A model generated the notes under the pieces. It searched no databases and had not been told where the DNA came from. It saw only the letters and a program-made list of their open reading frames with translations. 5,412 bases of DNA from positions 1-5,412 of the forward strand of contig CAYRVF010000197.1 in assembly GCA_964427535.1 (NCBI GenBank), in the 5' to 3' direction. The translations under genes and the position numbers were made by a program. The first letter of the stretch is position 1. Each line of letters begins with the position of its first letter. Source of the stretch: CAYRVF01 sp964427535. Its GTDB lineage: Bacteria; Chloroflexota; Ktedonobacteria; Ktedonobacterales; JADMIN01. Shown in pieces: positions 1-5,335 of the stretch.

Positions 1-450
1 TTCAGACTGCGTATCACGTTTCGAATCTAATCCAAGGAAACCAAGTGCTTTCGAAATGACTTCGGCCATTGATGGGTAATTATCCCCGCTTTTTGCCTCA
101 GCCCTAGTGAAACCCGCAAGAAAGAGCCATTTGCCTCTAAAGTCAGTCTCTTCTATCTTCTCAGCTACTACCGGCAGGATTAGGCGGGTGCGGTCAAGTC
201 TCCGAAGGCTGAATGCCCACTTGCATTCGTCTAGCACCCATTCAGATGCGAGAGCTGCTTGAGAGAGAACTACAATGAATATGGTACGCTCATCCAACTC
301 GCGTAATAAGGTATCAAGCAGTTCGCCCGCACCGAGATTGTGCTCGTCATACCACACGTCTGCCCCAGCATTCTTCAGCGCATGCACGAGTGCATCAGTG
401 AAGGTCTTGTCCTGCGAGCAGTGGCTGACGAAGATACGCATCTGGCTCAC
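1..450 (-). CDS. TIR-domain protein, probable NAD-consuming defence effector (3' end beyond the left edge)
   Basis: The frame is open from a GTG at 448-450 to the left edge (150 codons, no stop), so the C-terminus is missing. The translation opens MSQMRIFVSHCSQDKTF, the strand-A and following-loop signature of TIR domains. A VWYDEHNLGAGE stretch (residues 32-43, BB-loop region) and IVVLSQAALASEWVLDE (59-75) follow. Glu75, in the S-x-W-x3-E motif of helix C, matches the catalytic glutamate of NAD-cleaving TIR domains (SARM1 and bacterial TIR NADases), so activity is plausible. GTG is preferred over the in-frame ATG at 441 because GGAGG lies 7 nt before GTG but 16 nt before that ATG. The TIR fold spans about residues 4-140, so it is N-terminal and any partner domain lies outside the window. 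It lies 159 nt after the ParA-associated gene on the same strand. The TIR assignment is firm; a defence role is inferred from family and context. Confidence 0.92.
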   Translation of the reverse strand, partial: MSQMRIFVSHCSQDKTFTDALVHALKNAGADVWYDEHNLGAGELLDTLLRELDERTIFIVVLSQAALASEWVLDECKWAFSLRRLDRTRLILPVVAEKIEETDFRGKWLFLAGFTRAEAKSGDNYPSMAEVISKALGFLGLDSKRDTQSE

Positions 451-457
451 GGTGCAT

Positions 458-462
458 CCTCC
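458..462 (-). promoter_or_regulatory. Shine-Dalgarno site fixing the TIR gene start at GTG
   Basis: On the minus strand GGAGG ends 7 nt before the GTG at 448-450. This good spacing selects the GTG over the internal ATG three codons later. Confidence 0.75.
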
Positions 463-521
463 GCTGTTGGGGCAACAACCTGGCGGCTATACTAGCGTAT
501 TGTGGGTGGTCTTCGGACACG

Positions 522-536
522 AAAAAGCGGCCCGCT
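522..536 (-). terminator. Weak candidate intrinsic terminator between the 167-residue gene and the TIR gene
   Basis: Read on the minus strand, AGCG-GGC-CGCT is followed at once by further Ts, giving a run of five counting the last stem base. The stem is only 4 bp with a 3-nt loop, so strength is doubtful. If it works, it would partly separate TIR transcription from the ParA operon. I saw no strong -35/-10 pair for a separate TIR promoter downstream of it; TAGTAT, at + strand 489-494, is the best -10-like hexamer but has no good -35. Confidence 0.25.
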
Positions 537-609
537 CCCTAATGGACGAACCGCCATAGCTTCAGACCAGACACGCAGCTGTCTATTCACTGCCGCACTG
601 TTCAGACCA

Positions 610-1113
610 TTACCCATGTATCACGTAGGCAGTGATTGTTTCGACAACTGTTGGTAGCGTGGCTTTCGAGGGGAGCTTGGCGTTAGGGTGTCTCTGCTTG
701 ACGTACAACCAGACCTCGTCCACGAGCTTCTTCTTTGTGAACAGTCCCAGCGCCACCGGTAACTGCTCCGCCCCCAACCTCGCATAGAGGTAGTACGGGT
801 CTACATCTGCGGCAATGTTAATCTGATGTCCACCGATAGTCTGGATAGGTGTCAGCTGAGTAGTTGTCTTCTTGGCCCGGGTGCTCGGTTGGCGAGACGC
901 AGGTGTCTTGCGCTTGGGCAATGCAGCTTCATAAGCGGAGCGAACACACGCCTCGAATCCCGGATTCGTCCGCAATTCATCCAGTGCCGCTTCCAAGAGG
1001 ACAGCACCAAGGAGCTTCGCATTCTCAACGTCAAGTTGGCGAGCCGCTACCTCGGCAGCTTGTGCTGTGCGCTGCGCAACCGTAAGCGTCTTTTGGTTAA
1101 CTGCTGTGGACAT
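610..1113 (-). CDS. Unknown 167-residue protein coupled to the Mrr-ParA ATPase gene
   Basis: I do not recognise a family. Three parts are visible. Residues 1-65 are an alanine-rich, probably all-helical segment. Residues 66-90 are a basic, Ser/Thr/Pro-rich linker (PKRKTPASRQPSTRAKK) that could be flexible and touch nucleic acid. Residues 95-167 are a compact C-terminal domain with conserved-looking aromatics (DPYYLYARLGAEQL) and FTKKKLVDEVWLYVKQRHP. There is no signal peptide, membrane helix or obvious catalytic motif. The ATG lies inside the end of the upstream ATPase gene (17-nt overlap), and GGAGGAG sits 10 nt before it, still inside that gene, which argues for translational coupling and a joint complex. 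By position it could act as a ParB-like or adaptor partner of the ParA-type ATPase, but no ParB sequence motif is visible. The gene is convincing; the function is unknown. Confidence 0.85.
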   Translation of the reverse strand: MSTAVNQKTLTVAQRTAQAAEVAARQLDVENAKLLGAVLLEAALDELRTNPGFEACVRSAYEAALPKRKTPASRQPSTRAKKTTTQLTPIQTIGGHQINIAADVDPYYLYARLGAEQLPVALGLFTKKKLVDEVWLYVKQRHPNAKLPSKATLPTVVETITAYVIHG

Positions 1114-2470
1114 AGCCCATCAACTCCTCCACTGCGGCCTTGTAATCGGTCGCTCCAGTCCCGCGCTGGATAGCGAAATCGAGGATGCCAGCCAGTTTGC
1201 CGCGTGTTGCCTCTCGGTTCCGCGTTTCGAGCCGGTCATCATGACGAATCATCGCGTTGAACAGCGTGACACCGTTGAGGTCCAAGTCGAGCTTGAACTT
1301 CGCCATATCATCTTTCTTCACAGGGCCTGGGCGGTAGCGGGTGAGCAGGCACCCAACCACATGTACACCTGTCCCCATGAGTCCTCGCATCGCGTGTGCT
1401 GTCTCTAGCAGCCCGTTCATGCCGAGCGCTGCCCACGTGTCAAGCGCGGCAGGCACAAGGACGTGATGTGATGCTGCGAGTGCGCTCCGGGTAAAGAAGG
1501 ACTGGCCGGGAGGAGTATCCAGCACTATCCAGTCAAACTTCTCTCCGTCCGGTGATATCACGTCTGGACTGTGCAGGGCTGCGACAAACGCCAGCTCTTG
1601 CTCAGGATGTCCGCCGCCACCCAGGTCAGCCATCCGCATCTCTGGATGTGCGGGAAGCAATGAGACGTTGGTGAAGCGCGTTCGCCGAATAAGGTGGGCA
1701 AGCGCCACATCCCGTATAAAGTGGTCAACGAGATTACCCTGCTCAACTTCTCCCTCCGGGGCAGGAAGTCCGCTGGTAAGACTTGCCTGTGGGTCCATGT
1801 CAACCAAGAGCACCCGCCAGTTACGCTCCGCAAGCGCGAGTGCGACGTTGAGCGCGGTGGTGGTCTTGGCGACGCCTCCGCGATTATTGCCGACGGTGAG
1901 CACCGTGGTATCCGTCGCCTTGCGTCGCGCTATGGCATCCGCCGCGTAAAGACAGTCAGGAGGCGTGGGCTTGGGAGTGGTAGGACGCCGGGGGCCAGCC
2001 TCTCTAACTCGTGAGCCACGAACGTAGGCAATGTAGCGTTTGAGATGGTCGCCGTTGACGAGCCGCATGCGCCCGCCGACTGCTGAAGCTGCTGCGACAG
2101 CTCTCGCACCGGCTCCAAAGTCCGTGGTCGTGACAAGATATCCAGGCACTCCACCTGCGATGTCCAGCGTTCCCCACAGTCGCCGCATGTCGTTGGCATC
2201 AACATTTCGCTCAGGGGATAAGCGCCGCACTTCGATTCGGGCGACCAGATTGCCACCGATTTCATCGGTATAGAGATTTAGGTCTACGCCTGGACCGTTG
2301 GGCCATTTCTTCTCGGACACGTCTTCGACGGCATATCCAGCACACGAAAACACATACTCAACGAAGCCCTGAAACTCACGGTAGTCAAGGTCAAGCATGG
2401 CCGGAATTGTTGGATTATCGAATAAGTCTTCGTACAGCTTGACTCTGTCTTCCGTCAGCACGACCGCCAT
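1097..2470 (-). CDS. Mrr-type endonuclease-like domain fused to a ParA/MinD-type ATPase
   Basis: A 457-residue two-domain protein. Residues 26-150 match the Mrr_cat restriction-endonuclease-like fold: LDYREFQGFVEYVF, a GY pair at 45-46, GPGVDL with Asp63, the strand IEVRR (Glu80-x-Arg82) and YLVTTTDFGAGA (111-122). The usual Q/E-x-K lysine is arginine here, so cleavage is uncertain and DNA binding is an alternative. A proline-rich linker (161-171) leads to the ATPase (about 188-452). This has a deviant Walker A, NNRGGVAKTTT (195-205, P-loop Lys202), a Walker A' motif LLVDMDPQ (221-228, Asp224 and Asp226) and a Walker B motif IVLDTPPG (315-322, Asp318). The signature lysine of the deviant Walker A motif is Arg197. 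Members of this ATPase class usually dimerise on ATP and bind DNA or membrane. The start is the ATG at 2468-2470, with AGGAGG 6 nt before it. It is the first gene of the leftward set. It could be partition, DNA-positioning or defence; domain calls are strong, role inferred. Confidence 0.94.
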   Translation of the reverse strand: MAVVLTEDRVKLYEDLFDNPTIPAMLDLDYREFQGFVEYVFSCAGYAVEDVSEKKWPNGPGVDLNLYTDEIGGNLVARIEVRRLSPERNVDANDMRRLWGTLDIAGGVPGYLVTTTDFGAGARAVAAASAVGGRMRLVNGDHLKRYIAYVRGSRVREAGPRRPTTPKPTPPDCLYAADAIARRKATDTTVLTVGNNRGGVAKTTTALNVALALAERNWRVLLVDMDPQASLTSGLPAPEGEVEQGNLVDHFIRDVALAHLIRRTRFTNVSLLPAHPEMRMADLGGGGHPEQELAFVAALHSPDVISPDGEKFDWIVLDTPPGQSFFTRSALAASHHVLVPAALDTWAALGMNGLLETAHAMRGLMGTGVHVVGCLLTRYRPGPVKKDDMAKFKLDLDLNGVTLFNAMIRHDDRLETRNREATRGKLAGILDFAIQRGTGATDYKAAVEELMGYVHSS

Positions 2471-2476
2471 GCCCTG

Positions 2477-2482
2477 CCTCCT
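2477..2482 (-). promoter_or_regulatory. Shine-Dalgarno site of the Mrr-ParA gene
   Basis: A perfect AGGAGG lies 6 nt before the ATG at 2468-2470. A longer in-frame reading from TTG at 2485 would place this site inside the coding sequence and leave that TTG without a ribosome site, so the ATG start is preferred. Confidence 0.85.
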
Positions 2483-2523
2483 CAATCGGATAGCCCGTGA
2501 TGCTCGCCGAGAAGAATGCGGCT

Positions 2524-2552
2524 ACTATAGCATGCGAGCAACATATCTACAA
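2524..2552 (-). promoter_or_regulatory. Candidate sigma-70-type promoter of the leftward Mrr-ParA gene set
   Basis: On the minus strand, TTGTAG (2547-2552) is separated by exactly 17 nt from TATAGT (2524-2529, 5 of 6 matches to TATAAT). Transcription would begin near 2517, giving a leader of about 47 nt before the ATG at 2470. The -35 is weak. No operator is obvious. Confidence 0.5.
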
Positions 2553-2661
2553 TCGCAGGGGGACTTGCGAAGACGTGTTGAGCGGGTGATTGGGGCGTAA
2601 CCTGTGGCTTGGAGCGGATGTTGTCTCTTGAAGTTCTCTGACGCTAGGAGACGCGTCTATC

Positions 2662-2725
2662 TCTGCTCAATTGTTCGTAGTTGACGTGCTGCCTAAAATA
2701 CGCCTAACGGGCAGGCAGAGAGGGG
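2662..2725 (+). repeat. Duplicated promoter/leader module, copy A (before the pentapeptide-repeat gene)
   Basis: From 2662 to the end of the -10 box at 2699, this copy matches positions 4287-4324 at 32 of 38 bases without a gap, including an identical 17-mer, AGTTGACGTGCTGCCTA. Weaker similarity (CCTAA, then GG-CAGAGA) continues through the leader and, with gaps, to the next start codon. The conservation goes beyond -35 and -10 boxes, so the copies share ancestry or a common operator. Confidence 0.75.
2671..2699 (+). promoter_or_regulatory. Candidate promoter of the pentapeptide-repeat channel gene
   Basis: TTGTTC (2671-2676), a 17-nt spacer and TAAAAT (2694-2699, 5 of 6) form a sigma-70-like promoter. 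Transcription would start near 2706, giving a leader of about 25 nt. The spacer carries the conserved block GTTGACGTGCTGCC that recurs in copy B. An overlapping alternative, TTGACG (2681-2686) with TAACGG about 18 nt on, fits less well. The 10-bp palindrome AGACGCGTCT (2649-2658) lies 12 nt upstream and could be an operator, but it is not kept at the equivalent place in copy B. Confidence 0.6.
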
Positions 2726-2731
2726 CGACAC

Positions 2732-4024
2732 GTGAGCAACAAATCCCAACCGAAACCACCAGACGGTTTCGAGGCATGGAACGCCTACTGGACGGCGCAG
2801 GGGATGCCTTGGCGGACGGAGCCTAAGATTAACGAGGAACGGCAGCAGTTTCTGGCGAATCGGCGGGAGGTGAAGCCCGACCTCGAAAAGGGCATCTATC
2901 CCTTTAGGGACGGCAATGGCAGCGTCACGCTGAACCGTGCAGATGTAGAGTGGTTGCTGGCCACGCATGCGGACGGCACATGGGTCACAGCGGCAGGGTC
3001 GATGTCGCACTCGGGTAGCGGAAACCTCCATTTTCGGCAGGGGCTGGACCTACGCGGCGCAAACCTACGTGGCGTCAATCTCAGTCGTTTGCCTCTGTTC
3101 CAGACGTATGGCGGCTTGGAGAGCGGTGAATGGCACAAGGCAACGTATTTACAGCGCGAAGCTGCTGCTCTGCACCTTGAAGAAGCGAATCTAGGCGCAG
3201 CTGACCTTGACTTGGCGGCGCTGCGCTCAGCTCATCTGGAGGGGGCCATCTTACGCAATGCAGTCCTCACGCGAGCCACGCTCCGGTCTGCACAGCTGGG
3301 AGGAGTAGAGTTACCTGCTGCGGATTTGCGCGGAGTGTACTTTGACTCCGCCACAACGCTCGCCGATGCCGTGCTGGGCGATTTGTCAGCTGGGTTTGTG
3401 CGGCTCGCAGATGTGCGGTGGGGCGATGTGAACCTGTCTACCGTCGACTGGAGCCGCGTCCCGAAACTGGGTGATGACAGCGTAGCCCAAAGGGCACGGA
3501 AAGACGACGGAAAGCGCAAACCGCACGAGGTGCGACTGGCAGAATTTAGTGAAGCTGTCCGCGCCAATCGGCAACTCTCAGCGGCCCTACGAGGCCAAGG
3601 GCTCAATGAGCAGGCGGATAGATTTGCGTACAAAGCACAACTTCTTCAGCGACAGGTTCTGCTACGACAGAAACTTTATGGACGCGCCTTGTGGTCTTGG
3701 CTTCTCGATGCGGTTGCAGGTTATGGCTATAAACCCGTGCGCAGCGTCTTTACCTATCTCCTCGTCGTCCTCACTTTTGCTGCCGCCTACTTCACCCTCA
3801 CCAACTTCGCGCTTACGCCGTATCTGCCCTCGCGCTCTTCATCGCTTGCTTGGTACGAGGCCATCGTCCTGAGCGTGAGTAGCTTTCATGGGCGCGGCCT
3901 GTTCCCAACCGGGCTGAGTCTGGGAGACCCGTTAGCGATATTGGCAGCGGGTGAGGCCATCATGGGTCTGTTGATTGAAATCACCTTCATAGCCACGTTC
4001 ACCCAACGCTTCTTCGCCCGCTGA
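2732..4024 (+). CDS. Pentapeptide-repeat protein with C-terminal two-helix ion-channel-like membrane domain
   Basis: A 430-residue protein starting at GTG, with GAGAGGGG ending 6 nt before it. Residues 1-100 are a soluble N-terminal region with IYPFRDGNGSVTLNRADVEWLLATH (55-79) in its middle. Residues 103-235 contain pentapeptide repeats of the A(D/N/H)Lxx type, split in two blocks (LDLRGANLRGVNL at 105-117; EEANL to DLR at 150-200) that would build a quadrilateral beta-helix. Residues 262-318 are helical and charged. Residues 337-361 and 400-423 are hydrophobic helices flanking a re-entrant-like loop containing SVSSFHGRGLFP (381-392), where a two-helix potassium-type channel would carry its filter. 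The canonical TVGYG is absent, so ion selectivity cannot be claimed. From family memory, this architecture recurs in Ktedonobacteria. No signal peptide is seen; the N-terminal bulk is probably cytoplasmic. It diverges from the Mrr-ParA gene across a shared intergenic region. It could be a sensor-gated channel or a membrane-acting effector; neither is proven. Confidence 0.93.
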   Translation: MSNKSQPKPPDGFEAWNAYWTAQGMPWRTEPKINEERQQFLANRREVKPDLEKGIYPFRDGNGSVTLNRADVEWLLATHADGTWVTAAGSMSHSGSGNLHFRQGLDLRGANLRGVNLSRLPLFQTYGGLESGEWHKATYLQREAAALHLEEANLGAADLDLAALRSAHLEGAILRNAVLTRATLRSAQLGGVELPAADLRGVYFDSATTLADAVLGDLSAGFVRLADVRWGDVNLSTVDWSRVPKLGDDSVAQRARKDDGKRKPHEVRLAEFSEAVRANRQLSAALRGQGLNEQADRFAYKAQLLQRQVLLRQKLYGRALWSWLLDAVAGYGYKPVRSVFTYLLVVLTFAAAYFTLTNFALTPYLPSRSSSLAWYEAIVLSVSSFHGRGLFPTGLSLGDPLAILAAGEAIMGLLIEITFIATFTQRFFAR

Positions 4025-4286
4025 TGCTCGCTCCAATGTTTGATTGTTCGGAACACGCCGTATTACGTCCAAATGAACCCATTACTTTTGTCAGTGCCTC
4101 TCGAATGGCTCAGACGTGTCAACATACCAACCACTCGCCCAAGGGCGCTTCTCGGCCTTTGTTTGATTCCCTGCCTCTGTACCTAGCCAAGTCGCAAGGA
4201 CTCCGATGCTTCAGCGCAGGTCTTACGGCACCGCATGGAATGGACGTTCCCTCTCAAAATTTTGGAGTCTGAAAGGTGTCTTTAGT
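4025..4286 (+). other. Intergenic stretch without a convincing gene
   Basis: Between the channel gene and the second promoter module I see no supported gene. An 82-codon frame beginning at 4024 overlaps the channel stop in a TGATG arrangement but has no Shine-Dalgarno site, an unprotein-like composition and no recognisable motif. A tight inverted repeat CGCCC-AA-GGGCG (4136-4147) lacks a workable loop and a following T-run. A perfect 10-bp palindrome CAAAATTTTG (4255-4264) precedes the promoter by about 31 nt. The stretch may be a decayed gene or spacer left by the duplication. Confidence 0.5.
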
Positions 4287-4349
4287 TCTGCTCGGTTGTT
4301 TACAGTTGACGTGCTGCCTACAATGTTCCTAAACGAGCGGACAGAGAAG
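4287..4349 (+). repeat. Duplicated promoter/leader module, copy B (before the 42-codon ORF)
   Basis: This is the partner of the module at 2662-2725, in the same orientation about 1.6 kb downstream. The strongest identity is in TCTGCTC, TTGTT and the 17-mer AGTTGACGTGCTGCCTA. The genes after both copies begin with a similar pattern: start codon, AGC, a codon ending in C, then AAA. Homology may therefore reach the first codons. Confidence 0.75.
4296..4324 (+). promoter_or_regulatory. Candidate promoter of the 42-codon basic ORF
   Basis: TTGTTT (4296-4301), a 17-nt spacer and TACAAT (4319-4324, 5 of 6) reproduce the layout of the pentapeptide gene promoter, including the conserved spacer block. 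Transcription would start near 4331, about 19 nt before the ATG at 4350. Confidence 0.6.
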
Positions 4350-4478
4350 ATGAGCGGCAAAAAGAAGGACGTGCCACGGAAGCGAGGCATCAACGTGACC
4401 TTCAAGCAGGCTCCAAAGGCGAAGGTTGGGATGGGCCCAACTCAGCGCACTTTACTTGACAATACTCAGGTAGGCTAG
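4350..4478 (+). CDS. Possible 42-residue basic small protein
   Basis: The translation is MSGKKKDVPRKRGINVTF followed by KQAPKAKVGMGPTQ and a short tail ending NTQVG. It is lysine/arginine-rich in its first half, lacks a membrane helix, and matches no family I know. The same frame is open upstream to 4206, but the promoter copy at 4296-4324 places the transcript start near 4331, so the ATG at 4350 is the only sensible start. The ribosome site is poor: GAGCGGA is several bases off consensus, and GAGAAG touches the ATG. It could be a small nucleic-acid-binding or ribosome-associated peptide, or simply a leader fragment of a duplicated gene start. Confidence rests on the promoter copy rather than on the protein. 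Confidence 0.42.
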   Translation: MSGKKKDVPRKRGINVTFKQAPKAKVGMGPTQRTLLDNTQVG

Positions 4479-4595
4479 TCGGATAGGTACACAGGATGAT
4501 ACTCGCGTTCTTGCAAGTGCCGTCATGGATGCGTGGCTAAGTTCTCTGGATTGCTCTTCGAAGACGGGCAGCATTTAGGTCAACGCAGAAGTGAC

Positions 4596-4604
4596 AGGTG
4601 GGAG
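4596..4604 (+). promoter_or_regulatory. Shine-Dalgarno site choosing the GTG at 4612
   Basis: AGGTGGGAG ends 7 nt before the GTG at 4612-4614. The earlier in-frame GTG at 4591 has only AGGT 10 nt before it and would absorb this site into the coding region. Confidence 0.6.
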
Positions 4605-4611
4605 ACGCAGT

Positions 4612-5328
4612 GTGATACAAGCTGGCTGGGAATGCGATTATCCGGGGTGTGGTCTGCCCATGCACGCGAGATGTAACCTGTGTGGACGCTGCTTCTGCAT
4701 GCGCCATGTCCAATGGATACCGGCTCGTGATATCAGCTATGGTATCGTGCCCAACATCGTTCCTGCACACTTTGCGTGCGATGCTTGTCATGCGACTGTG
4801 CTGAAGAAGGAAGCCGACGATTTTAAGGCTGGCTGGACATGTATGGGCGTTCTTGTGGTCGGTACTGCGTTGCTCGCGCTTACTATAGCTGCTCCCCCAG
4901 TGGGAATTGTCCTCGACTTCGTATGCTACTACTTTGCGTACAAATGGTGGAACAAAACGCACCCAAGGCCAAAGCGACAAAGGCCGCAAAGGATTCACTG
5001 GTCAGCATCAAGCCGCGCTCCAACACTGGCGAATGCCAACCTTGGCACCGTAATGGCGTGGGAAAAGCAACATCAACCTGCGATAAGTAAGTTGGCCGTC
5101 GCAAGCATTGCCTTATCAATTACTGGCTGGAGCTTCCTACCAATAGTAGGAGCCATCTTGGGAGTCATCTTCGGCCATATCGCCCTCAACCACGTCAAGA
5201 AGTCACAGGGCCTGGTGCGAGGGCGGGAATTCGCAATCGCAGGGCTTTGGATAGGCTACGTCAATCTCGGACTCTTTGTGTCTTTGGTCGCAATAGCGCT
5301 CCCTTCCAAGATATCAGGAGGATATTAA
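4612..5328 (+). CDS. Membrane protein with N-terminal zinc-finger-like module and C-terminal DUF4190-like domain
   Basis: From GTG 4612 the protein has 238 residues; a start at 4591 would add seven. The N-terminus is rich in metal-ligand residues: Cys8-x4-Cys13, Cys21-x2-Cys24-x4-Cys29-x2-His32, then His53, Cys56-x2-Cys59. The C-x2-C-x4-C-x2-H core with FCMRH resembles AN1-type zinc fingers, though the later ligands are spaced differently. Residues 77-113 hold one or two hydrophobic helices, and a basic linker follows (HPRPKRQRPQR, 117-127). Residues 160-230 match the DUF4190 pattern: AVASIALSITGW, a glycine-rich helix GAILGVIFGHIAL, a GREFAIAGLWIGY turn and a last helix. DUF4190 proteins are small membrane proteins of unknown function, so no activity is claimed. 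The zinc module is presumably cytosolic. I see no strong promoter; TTGACA at 4456 lacks a good -10. Confidence 0.85.
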   Translation: MIQAGWECDYPGCGLPMHARCNLCGRCFCMRHVQWIPARDISYGIVPNIVPAHFACDACHATVLKKEADDFKAGWTCMGVLVVGTALLALTIAAPPVGIVLDFVCYYFAYKWWNKTHPRPKRQRPQRIHWSASSRAPTLANANLGTVMAWEKQHQPAISKLAVASIALSITGWSFLPIVGAILGVIFGHIALNHVKKSQGLVRGREFAIAGLWIGYVNLGLFVSLVAIALPSKISGGY

Positions 5329-5335
5329 CTGCTCC

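Noticed and set aside
275..559. 94-codon plus-strand frame over the left end
   Set aside because: It lies antisense to the clear TIR coding frame and has no domain or ribosome site; it is a shadow.
1067..1949. Plus-strand frames within the Mrr-ParA gene
   Set aside because: All lie antisense to a frame with intact Walker motifs; none shows a domain.
2471..2485. TTG at 2485 as start of the Mrr-ParA protein
   Set aside because: It would put the strong AGGAGG inside the coding sequence; the ATG at 2470 has ideal spacing and the Mrr-like domain is unaffected.
4136..4147. CGCCC-AA-GGGCG as terminator of the channel gene
   Set aside because: A 2-nt loop cannot fold; opening it leaves a 3-bp stem, and no T-run follows.
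4024..4272. 82-codon frame overlapping the channel gene stop by TGATG
   Set aside because: There is no Shine-Dalgarno site, the composition looks random, no motif is visible, and it ends just before the copied promoter; the overlap is likely chance.
4456..4484. TTGACA followed by TCGGAT as promoter of the DUF4190-like gene
   Set aside because: The -35 is perfect, but the hexamer at 17-nt spacing matches only about half of TATAAT, and the leader would be over 120 nt; too weak to call.
4537..4998. 153-codon minus-strand frame
   Set aside because: It is antisense to the zinc-finger/DUF4190-like gene, whose own frame shows ligand motifs and membrane helices; it is a shadow.
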